Assembly: GCF_000768315.1 (NCBI RefSeq) | Contig: NZ_AQQX01000001.1 | Span: forward strand, 310,001 to 374,000 | Source of the DNA: Pseudooceanicola atlanticus | GTDB taxonomy: Bacteria; Pseudomonadota; Alphaproteobacteria; Rhodobacterales; Rhodobacteraceae | Direction of reading: 5' to 3' | Length of the DNA stretch: 64,000 bases | Part shown: positions 28,401 to 35,055 of the stretch, one piece after another | How the letters are laid out: every line of letters begins with the position of its first letter | Position numbering within the stretch: position 1 is the first letter of the stretch | Program-made: the position numbers and the translations under genes | Notes under the pieces: generated by a model | What the model saw: only the letters and a program-made list of their open reading frames with translations | The model's database searches: none | What the model was told of the DNA's origin: nothing

Positions 28401-31400
28401 CAACGTCGATTTCTGCAGTGGTTTGTCCGGCCGCGAATGAAACCTGACCTGATGCGGGGCCGGACAGGTCCGCTGCATCGGACGCCGGGCCGCTCAGCGA
28501 CCAATCGAGAGTGACCGGAGCGTCAAGGGGGGCCGAAAGCGTTATGACAAAGGTCACCTGAGTGGGAGTCTGTGACGTCCCCTCGACCTGCTGAATGGGG
28601 GCAGTAACAGAGACGCCTGCGCTTTTTCCTGGTGTGCCGCCACCGGTGCCTGGATCAATGCCGTCATCGTCGATGATCGTAGCCCGCGGTATATCGCTGG
28701 TCAGAGTGGCGACCGACAGTTCAGGTTCGCGGTTGGTCACATTGATGAACAGAGGTATGTCCTCGGGCAATTCACCAAGAGCATCGCCACGCACCAGCAC
28801 GTTCAGGATTTTCTCCTGCTCACCGGCTGCGAAGATCAGACGACCGTTCAAGGGCTGGGTATCGGCAAAGTCATTGGCCAGCACGACGTTTTCGCCGACC
28901 TCAGCACCGATCAACGCCCAATCCACGTCGATCCGGCCCTCCGTCGCTTCGGACAATCGGAAAGTGTAGCTCACTTCGCGGTCGGAGCCGGTGGCCTCGA
29001 AAACTTCCGGTAAAGCTTCGATCGTCAGATCAAGTTGCTGCACCGGGTCCTGCACGGCACCAAGATAGTCGGCTTCGATCTTCAATGCAGCAGTGACGGG
29101 GGCAGAGCGGCCATCGCTCATTTCGTAGGTGAAGGTTTCGATCTCTTCGATGGCGTTTTCATTCAACCTTTCGAAACGATCGATCAATGCGCCTTGATCC
29201 GCGAAATACTCGTACCGCCAGGTGCCGTCGGTCCGTAGCGTAAGAGTGCCATGTGCGCCGGTGGCGACAAAACTGCCATCGGCCTGTTCTGTACCATTCA
29301 CCAGGCCCACGACGCGTTTGGTATCGTTCCGGGCTGCATCTTCGTCTGGATTCACGTCGTTGGTCAGAACCGAACCGGCGCCCTCGACCACCCGCCCACC
29401 TGCCTGAGAGAAATTATCAGGCGCGGCCAAATCGGCCCTGAGTGTATCGTCAAAAGCCAGGGCAGAAACGTTCGGCCCATCGGCCAAATATGAAATCTGG
29501 AAAACTGAGTCCGTCAACACGGCGTCTGGGCCGTTGCCGGCTGATCGAAACCGGATGGCATCCATACCCCAGATGACATCGCGGCCCTCGCTTACAAAAT
29601 CTCCGGACAGGATCTCTCCGCTTACCGGGTCGCGGTCGATGGACCCTGGATCGACCTCTGCCGCGGTTCGGGCGAAACCGCTGACATCGACGATCATCTC
29701 ACCACCAGAATAGGTGACGATCCCGTCCCACGCGAAGGACGATGTATAAAGAAGCTCGTCGAATTCGCCATCGTCATGGGCAAAATCGTTGCCACCCACC
29801 AGAGTGTCATTGCCCGGCCCGCCTGCGAGTGTGTCGTTGCCCCCCTGGCCCAGGATCATGTCGTCGCCAACCGCGCCGTTGATACTGTCCGCGCCGCCAC
29901 CCGCCAGGATCGTGTCGTTGCCGTCACTGCCGCGAATGACGTCTTTGAAATCGAGCGCAATGATTGTCGGCTTGATGTCGGGGACGGGCGGTGTCGCCTC
30001 TTCTGGACCAGGCGACCCGCTGCCGGTCTTTCGGGTAAGAATAACGGGGGCCGCTTGCGTCGGCGTCGTTGAAAAAGACGCTTCGACGATGTCGTCAGCA
30101 TCTGCTTCGATCACCGGCATCCCATTGTCGTATGTAAAGGTCAGGACATCGCGCCCAGCCCCGCCGACAAGCAGATCGGCACCATCGCCTGCGTCGATAT
30201 AGTCGTCGCCCTCACCACCGACGAGCGTATCGTTACCACCGCGTCCATAAATGGTGTCATCCCCGGACCCGCCGTCCAGCCAGTCATGTCCCTCGCCGCC
30301 ATCGATGTAGTCGTTCCCAGCACCGGCATAGACAAGGTCGTCGCCCAGGCCGCTGGTTACACTGTCGGCTCCGATCCCAGTGCGAATGATATCCTTTCCG
30401 GACAGCCCTTGGACCGTATCGTTGCCGCCGCCTGTGGTGATTTCTGCGCCTTCGACCTCTGTCACGTTGAACCGAGCCAGGTCGACCACTTGATTGCCGA
30501 TTTCTGAGCCAAGGTTCAGCCTGACGGTGTCGATACCGGACCCACCCCGTACGGTGTCGTTCTGGCCTGACATAGTGATCTGGTCGTCACCCGCGCCGGC
30601 GTAGATAAGGTTCGATCCCGAACCGGCATTAAGAAGGTCATTGCCCTCGCCACCAAACAGAGTGTCGTCGCCGTCGCCACTATAAAGCACATCGTCGCCG
30701 GAGCCGCCCTCAATCGAGGAATCATTGTCGGATGCGGTAAGGTTATCTTCGCCAGCGCCGCCAATTAGAGTGTGGGCGCTCGTCGCGTCCGGGCCGACAT
30801 TCGTCTCTGCTGTGATCACGTCATCGCCAGAGCCGCCATCGACTAGGTCAGCCTCAGTCCCGAATTCAATCGTGTCTTTGCCTGCGCCACCCAGCAAGGT
30901 ATCGCTGCCGAGCCCGCCCAATATCGAATCGTCGCCGCTGCCCCCAGAAATGCTGTCGTTGCCTTGGTGGCCTCTAAGTATGTCGGCTCCAGCACCGGCG
31001 TCGAGAGTGTCGTCGCCCGACCCGGCATTCAGAGTGTCATCGCCGCTTCGGGCTGTCAGTTCGTCATGCCCGCTGCCGCCCACGAGCGAAACGTTGGAAC
31101 CGTCGCCATTGAACAAGACGTCATTTCCGGCCCTGCCGTACAACTCGCCTTCACCTGACAGCAGGGATAAGGTATCGTTTCCCTCATCCCCAAAAATCGA
31201 TCCGCCATCGACACGAGTCATGACGTCGTCGCCCGAGCCTCCAGCGGCGGAGATCAGGCCGCCGAAAGTCAGCGTGTCATCGCCTCGGCCCATGTCGAAA
31301 TAGCTTGCCTCAAGCCCGAAGCCGGTCGATGCATTGATCGAGTCGTTTCCGGATCCCGCCTCCAGACGGATACGTTCGATATTGCGCAGGGTGACGGTTT

Positions 31401-33621
31401 CTGCATTTCCACCGGTGATCCTAAACGAGCCATCTGCTGCCTGTAGGAAACCAACTGCGTTGGTCGCAGCTGATCGATCAATGTAGGCCTGATCGACATC
31501 CTCGCCTCCGTCGAGCGTGTCTCGCCCTTCGGTCGAATAAAGCTCATCAATGCCACGCCCGCCCTCCAGCAGGTCGTTGTCGGCGCCGCCTCGCAGAATG
31601 TCGTTGCCAACGCCGCCGAGGATCGTGTCGTTTCCGTCACCACCGCTAATATTGTCATTTCCGCCTCGACCGTCGACGCGGTCGTCCCCGCTTGCGAGGG
31701 TGACGGCATCGCCGGCAGCACCAAGCACAAGGTCGAACTGTTCGACGTTCTGGACAGTGGTGAGAAGAATAGACGAAGCATCACGCGCCTCGATGTCGAA
31801 GACGTCACCGACAGTCAGGGTGATTCCGGTTGTCAGACCCGAGCGATCCCATATCAGCAGGTCTTCTCCATCGCCGCCCTGTGCGGTATCCACACCGGCC
31901 AAGCTGACAAGCGTATCGTTGCCGCCGCCACCAGAAAGAACATCTTCACCGGTGGTATCGCCGGGGTCATCGCCCTCGATGCGATCGTCATCCTCCTGGC
32001 CGAGCAGGCTATCATTGCCCGAGCCTCCCCGCAGCGTGTCGTTTCCGTCGGACCCGAAGAGCGTGTCATTTTCCCCCAGCCCTTCGATCGTATCGTTCCC
32101 GCCCAGACCATCGATCCGGTTTGCCTCGGCATCGCCCGCCAACGCATCGGCAGCATCGGTCCCGAATTGCACCTGTACTGGGTTGATATCTGGAAGAACG
32201 ATTACTTCGCCTGACAGGGAGGCCTGGCCGACAGGGGCATAGAAATTGCCGAGAACCAGATCGGCTTTTCCGTCGCCGGTCAGGTCCAGACCGCCTGCAA
32301 CGGATGTCACGGGATCACCGGTCAGAATGGTTACGCCATTGGTACTGGACGATGTCAGATAGGTCGTCGTCGGGCGCGCTTCGCCGCCCTTAATGAACAC
32401 CGCTTCGCCACTATCGGCGATGAAGCCGCCATTCGCAGGTTCGAAAGCCACTGCGATTGCAAGTTCGTCGATACCGTCACCGTCGAGGTCGCCGGCAAAG
32501 CGCGGTTGCAGGTCATCCGTCGTGAAATTCCGCATCACGAACCCTGAGGCGCCACTGATCGAATTTATTCCCGCCATTCCCAGCGTCGGGCCGCCGAAGC
32601 CGCCATCGCGACCTTCCAGAACGTAGACCCGGAGATTGCCCGGGGCCGAGAAAGTCAGATCGTCGATACCGTCTCCATTGAAATCACCACCAGCATCGAC
32701 GTTCAGACCGGCGAGGTAGTCCCTGTAATTGAAGGAATCACCTGCAATACCGCCGCGGATCAAGGACATGCCGTCCACGCCTAAGCTAAGGTCCTCGACA
32801 TTGTCGAAGGTGTCGCCGGCGGCGCTGTCGCGCCCGTAGATCACGTAGACACCGCCGTCATCGAATTGCCCTAGATTGGGTGCTCCGATGACCAGATCGT
32901 CCAGGCCGTCATTATTTAGGTCTCCAACACTGACGGAGTGTCCAAAGTCGTCCCCTGCCGTTGAACCAAGTATTTCAAACCCGTTGGTGCCGTCCAAAGC
33001 GTTGAGATCCGCCGAGGCAAGTGTCGGCCCGCCAAAGAGTACGCGCACATATCCCTGGCCCTGATCGCCGCCCTCGCCGTTGCCGAGGACGATATCTGCA
33101 ATGCCATCGCCATTGAAATCGCCGGTCGCAAGCGCGCCGTAAACTTCCGGCTGCAGATTGAAGGGGGTGGTCGCGCTCCATGAAAGGTCTGCATCTGCCT
33201 CCACATCCAAAGGGGTGGAGCCTAGTCCGGCGGCTCCTCCAAGGAAGACGAAAAGACCCTCGCCGTTGTTGGTCACGCCAACATCGTCGAAGCCGTCCCC
33301 GTTGACGTCGCCCAACCCTGCAATCGTGCCCCCGGTCGAGGACGAGAACGCAAGAAAGGTTGGTGCGTCTTGCAGGAGTTGCTCAGCAGGGGAAAAAACG
33401 TCGGGCCCACCGTAGTAGACTGCGCCGCCACCGCTGCCCGAAAAGACACTGAATTCAGGACCAGCCGTGGCGCCCCAAACGGCGAAATCGCCATAGCCGT
33501 CGCCGTTTACATCGCCCAGTACTTCAACGGTCTGTCCGAGGCGCCCTTGCTTTTCGGCTGAAATGCTCAAGCCTTGAGAGTTGATGAGGACGTCATTCAA
33601 TAGGCGTGTGGTAATAGTCAA
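22438..33621 (-). CDS. Giant type I-secreted FG-GAP/RTX/VCBS/Calx-beta/VWFD protein
   Basis: About 3,727 aa, uninterrupted. Order of domains: an FG-GAP beta-propeller-like region (about residues 25-475; repeated DVNGDGxxDxxV, DFNGDGIADIVLG); a large block of RTX nonapeptides GGxGxDxLx (coding ~32170-29770); a VCBS/cadherin-like domain (~29500-29040); five Calx-beta-like domains (~29040-25600), the fifth apparently split by ~510 unrecognised residues; a VWFD domain with AWMAGDPHLQTLDG and GLLGNFDGD (~25520-24970); two more Calx-beta-like domains; two Ig/cadherin-like domains; a second RTX block; and a C-terminus ending TADDIFVV as in type I secretion signals. No N-terminal signal peptide. Acidic and Asp/Gly rich, so probably Ca2+-dependent folding outside the cell; an adhesin or matrix role is inferred. 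TTG at 33621 has GGGAG seven bases upstream; a TTG at 33654 has none. No hlyB/hlyD/tolC genes nearby. Confidence 0.9.
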   Translation of the reverse strand: MTITTRLLNDVLINSQGLSISAEKQGRLGQTVEVLGDVNGDGYGDFAVWGATAGPEFSVFSGSGGGAVYYGGPDVFSPAEQLLQDAPTFLAFSSSTGGTIAGLGDVNGDGFDDVGVTNNGEGLFVFLGGAAGLGSTPLDVEADADLSWSATTPFNLQPEVYGALATGDFNGDGIADIVLGNGEGGDQGQGYVRVLFGGPTLASADLNALDGTNGFEILGSTAGDDFGHSVSVGDLNNDGLDDLVIGAPNLGQFDDGGVYVIYGRDSAAGDTFDNVEDLSLGVDGMSLIRGGIAGDSFNYRDYLAGLNVDAGGDFNGDGIDDLTFSAPGNLRVYVLEGRDGGFGGPTLGMAGINSISGASGFVMRNFTTDDLQPRFAGDLDGDGIDELAIAVAFEPANGGFIADSGEAVFIKGGEARPTTTYLTSSSTNGVTILTGDPVTSVAGGLDLTGDGKADLVLGNFYAPVGQASLSGEVIVLPDINPVQVQFGTDAADALAGDAEANRIDGLGGNDTIEGLGENDTLFGSDGNDTLRGGSGNDSLLGQEDDDRIEGDDPGDTTGEDVLSGGGGNDTLVSLAGVDTAQGGDGEDLLIWDRSGLTTGITLTVGDVFDIEARDASSILLTTVQNVEQFDLVLGAAGDAVTLASGDDRVDGRGGNDNISGGDGNDTILGGVGNDILRGGADNDLLEGGRGIDELYSTEGRDTLDGGEDVDQAYIDRSAATNAVGFLQAADGSFRITGGNAETVTLRNIERIRLEAGSGNDSINASTGFGLEASYFDMGRGDDTLTFGGLISAAGGSGDDVMTRVDGGSIFGDEGNDTLSLLSGEGELYGRAGNDVLFNGDGSNVSLVGGSGHDELTARSGDDTLNAGSGDDTLDAGAGADILRGHQGNDSISGGSGDDSILGGLGSDTLLGGAGKDTIEFGTEADLVDGGSGDDVITAETNVGPDATSAHTLIGGAGEDNLTASDNDSSIEGGSGDDVLYSGDGDDTLFGGEGNDLLNAGSGSNLIYAGAGDDQITMSGQNDTVRGGSGIDTVRLNLGSEIGNQVVDLARFNVTEVEGAEITTGGGNDTVQGLSGKDIIRTGIGADSVTSGLGDDLVYAGAGNDYIDGGEGHDWLDGGSGDDTIYGRGGNDTLVGGEGDDYIDAGDGADLLVGGAGRDVLTFTYDNGMPVIEADADDIVEASFSTTPTQAAPVILTRKTGSGSPGPEEATPPVPDIKPTIIALDFKDVIRGSDGNDTILAGGGADSINGAVGDDMILGQGGNDTLAGGPGNDTLVGGNDFAHDDGEFDELLYTSSFAWDGIVTYSGGEMIVDVSGFARTAAEVDPGSIDRDPVSGEILSGDFVSEGRDVIWGMDAIRFRSAGNGPDAVLTDSVFQISYLADGPNVSALAFDDTLRADLAAPDNFSQAGGRVVEGAGSVLTNDVNPDEDAARNDTKRVVGLVNGTEQADGSFVATGAHGTLTLRTDGTWRYEYFADQGALIDRFERLNENAIEEIETFTYEMSDGRSAPVTAALKIEADYLGAVQDPVQQLDLTIEALPEVFEATGSDREVSYTFRLSEATEGRIDVDWALIGAEVGENVVLANDFADTQPLNGRLIFAAGEQEKILNVLVRGDALGELPEDIPLFINVTNREPELSVATLTSDIPRATIIDDDGIDPGTGGGTPGKSAGVSVTAPIQQVEGTSQTPTQVTFVITLSAPLDAPVTLDWSLSGPASDAADLSGPASGQVSFAAGQTTAEIDVAVKADTLVELDEDLTLSIVSASAPDGTAIGLTRPSATIRIVNDDRAEVSVSTRDSIEGGPILVEATLDAATDADIHVPWELMLPGGQRGATAGDLEAGAITSGIITIDAGTTRGTATIDTFDDVIDEKDETFEVRIESPTNLEGRDISLGNDSATGQIIDDDGVVLILTAPQGVEEGTDVDGVLPFEVILFNPVSGERVTSQTDITADWKVFLGANHGSSALSADDLAEGQALTGNVTIPAGQSSAVINLNINADSDIEDDERVTLLLTDVTAADGSTVPTAALTANSLVLDDDGITVKVESAQTEIEEGDPGDPKSVEYVFTRGGDTSKRVVVDWAMQVDNDEERTYTDYEFVPNHGWIYEVPEQLYQDGVPGVIPIYTTFRGWDYFMTPDDFEALENEPSWFYLRKANLVVAEQKTVTDAQTFGSATTQQTDLSLNHRIVHNIDIRENSPDPQLDGIDISAIPERITLFEHFVSGPDIASVLGGSVTADYDFGTYVDVIFEDATQPQFQLYLSQLAEVSLPNFVRPGEIFSVSVMSDLSDTQFDGNVLNGGYSSIGVEAGISLTNASLRTTFSTDEIGGAIAALYPGLSFDETIQFNDIDELIQLGLLDEDGKSFGVKDLLPSGSVDPAVLDQLPDITVSFEVSDGDPVFKVEDLGDRYYGEANNTLVTLNGSVTDLLPYLGNVLSVSAERSKAVTVQGQEIEGKLSAEATLLDISLAGGLGMRTTMEFEPDFFYANVEIEGLGVEEDMVMASAPNPATFTAPDDSGVLYGSISYNQSGKLTLRGSIAPTGTYSIEFLKAQLSATLDTPVDEFELFEVEKGPFLEAPAAGDGFTSTDLANLVIFEAVVPDYTFTERSYDFTIPVFDPQGIELTGQVVFEPGETEKTVSLGIIPDEDPEVHVTANMNVLEAKSSDGNPVRVLNQVASTRILDEDYDNEELRERWEEEQDKRWDYLVELFSTNAWMAGDPHLQTLDGLGYSFQVVGEFVLLRSTTQFPLEVQVRTEPSEGSNLVSAVTAVAIQHLATKVTLAIGRDAPLWVNGTARFIADGETATLIGMDVTRSGDEYLVRTSAGDNFEIRLQDAHIDLSPVPSGLRTHAVEGLLGNFDGDATNDLQLGDGTVLGTSPSYSTLYGSFADAWRVTDATSLLDYADGETTADFTDLTFPAAHVTLEDLPDDVVAAATAAVDSRGITDPQIRENAILDYALTGDASYIDGASRLSLQSSGSPDRVTVAAAPDLGAAVSVRAAGDSVTEADAAAADIGFVVFRFGDVTQAATFNWSIGGDVDAMDLAPGQALTGTVTFAADQTEALIFVSVADDTDAERDEALRLRISDPSGTATVARATSETLLINDDGPLPATYRVETGQRIIEEGDPETPSVLRITVYRDGDTSVASSLDVTVSNTELFSDIPSQVDFAAGDDSATLAIPLMADLEPGSPSETEVTITTPTGAILVPVTVTDSDKPLIVNDDFASVEAGTSTTIAILDNDNGFDLRLANSNAVSLGQAANGAVSLDQSGTRVIYTPKTGYFGADSFTYSLLAASGLTSDVATVSVDVAPLSRIASAMTAQDDTVSTAAFQPITFDVRGNDSGAAGLVPVIEEGPDIGTARVLGDGRIHYSAPDDLTIPVGEVRLTSLSYRVTDGADTDTAMVLIQLLGQEPDGTVNGLPRLNALVGQGDDDMIIGGAGNDRLNGRDGDDTLDGGSGQDISFGGNGSDLHIVRDAGDRVVERADWTGRDIVNVYSEVFDEPDAFVEEIRLVGPDARVAKGNLGNNRLIGNDGDNVLDGGRGADLMIGGAGDERYVIRTRGDVALEEADAGIDFVMAHRNHALEANIEWLALAKVEKKDGSLRDLNAVGNDLNNTIVGNMQNNTLIGRGGSDTLKGQGGADTFVFDSFIGKRSDRIVDFDAAEGDRIVLSADLFGLTPGALTPELFTMAAAATGSDYRLVFDGALNALSFDPDGDGARAERVIVRMDGVDVLTADDIFVV
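22720..23400 (-). repeat. C-terminal RTX nonapeptide block (coding)
   Basis: Inside the giant gene. It encodes GQGDDDMIIGGAGNDRLNG and GDDTLDGGSGQD, then interrupted further copies (GNDGDNVLDGGRGADLMIGG; GRGGSDTLKGQGGADTFVFD). These form the calcium-binding parallel beta-roll next to the secretion signal. Two intervening non-repeat segments (YSEVFDEPDAFVEEI; HRNHALEANIEWLALAKV) resemble the spacers seen in other Roseobacter RTX proteins. Confidence 0.8.
29770..32170 (-). repeat. Main RTX nonapeptide block (coding)
   Basis: Inside the giant gene. Dozens of GGxGxDxLx units, for example GGNDTIEGLGENDTLFGS and GSGDDTLDAGAGADILRG, in several runs broken by short linker segments of 30-60 residues. 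Each run would bind calcium and fold into beta-rolls after export. The DNA repeats are diverged in sequence, so this is a protein repeat rather than a recent DNA tandem array. Confidence 0.85.
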
Positions 33622-33932
33622 AAAAATGCTCCCTAGGGATCTTTCGGGCCGCAAAAAACCGGCTTCTTAATACATAATGGTCATCACGTTACTACCTTCG
33701 GGGGGGCAGGATCCAGAGTCCCTTTCGTGGCAGTTGAAAGGATGCCGATCCGGCACCCCTGCGATAAGGGAGTGCTGATCGCCGGTTGCGTTTTCATCGA
33801 GCCAATGTCACGCTTCCAGCTCCTCGCCAACGGCGGTATCGAGGTGCCGATGAGTCCCGCGATGCGGAAAAACTCCGGTTGCAGGCTGCTGATAAGGCGT
33901 TACTCTCAAATCGAATATGATGGAGAGCACCG
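33622..33932. other. Divergent intergenic region between the RTX gene and coxG
   Basis: 311 nt without a convincing gene. The half next to the RTX gene is AT-rich (around 33655-33690, TAATACATAATGG). Short open frames exist but none has a ribosome-binding site or recognisable sequence. It probably holds the divergent promoters of the RTX gene and of the cox operon, and the right-hand composition change back to high GC. Confidence 0.5.
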
Positions 33933-34448
33933 ATGCAACTATCTGATTCCCGGGACATCTCGGCCGATCGCGAAACGGTATGGGCGGCTCTGCTCTCTCC
34001 CGAAGTGCTGAAGGCCTGCGTGCCCGGCTGCCAGGAGATGACCGGCTCCCCCGAAGAGGGGTTCGAGGCGGTTGTCGTCCAGAAGGTCGGCCCGGTGAAG
34101 GCCACCTTCAAGGGACAGGTCACCATTTCCAACGTCAACAAGCCCGACAGCCTGACCCTGTCCGGTGAGGGCAAGGGCGGCGCGGCCGGCTTCGCCAAGG
34201 GCGGTGCGGATGTGCGGCTCGAGGATATCGAGGACGGCACCCGCCTGCATTACGAGGTCGAGGCCAAGGTCGGCGGCAAGCTGGCCCAGCTGGGCAGCCG
34301 CATCATCGACGGCTTCGCCAAGAAGATGGCCGACCAGTTCTTCGAGAATTTCGAAAATGCCGTCGAAGGTCCCAAGACCGAAAGCGAAGCCGAGGAAGGC
34401 CCCGGCGATCAGCCCAAGAAGGGCTGGTTCAAGCGTCTGACGTCATGA
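33933..34448 (+). CDS. coxG: CoxG-like SRPBCC protein of the CO dehydrogenase-type cluster
   Basis: 171 aa. The SRPBCC fold begins MQLSDSRDISADRETVWAAL, with LKACVPGCQEMTGS and FKGQVTISN, then an acidic C-terminal tail (GPKTESEAEEGPGDQPKKGW). CoxG proteins are linked to membrane anchoring or maturation of CO dehydrogenase-type molybdenum enzymes. ATG preceded by GGAGAG. First gene of coxG-S-L-M, 39 nt before coxS. Confidence 0.9.
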   Translation: MQLSDSRDISADRETVWAALLSPEVLKACVPGCQEMTGSPEEGFEAVVVQKVGPVKATFKGQVTISNVNKPDSLTLSGEGKGGAAGFAKGGADVRLEDIEDGTRLHYEVEAKVGGKLAQLGSRIIDGFAKKMADQFFENFENAVEGPKTESEAEEGPGDQPKKGWFKRLTS

Positions 34449-34487
34449 AATTAAGACCCGTTCCAACGGTATAAGGGAGGAAGAATT

Positions 34488-34970
<483 letters not shown>

Positions 34971-35055
34971 ACCGGACGTGGTGTCCCGCTGTTGAGGAGC
35001 GGCGGGGTGACGATTTCGGGTGCAGGGAGAGCACCCAACCCAGGGAGGATATGAC

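Noticed and set aside
29770-32170. Repeated GC-rich DNA that could suggest a CRISPR or tandem array
   Set aside because: The repeats are diverged, lack constant spacers and encode RTX nonapeptides in frame.
33727-34011. Short plus-strand open frame in the RTX-coxG gap
   Set aside because: Runs into coxG in another frame, no ribosome-binding site or recognisable motif.
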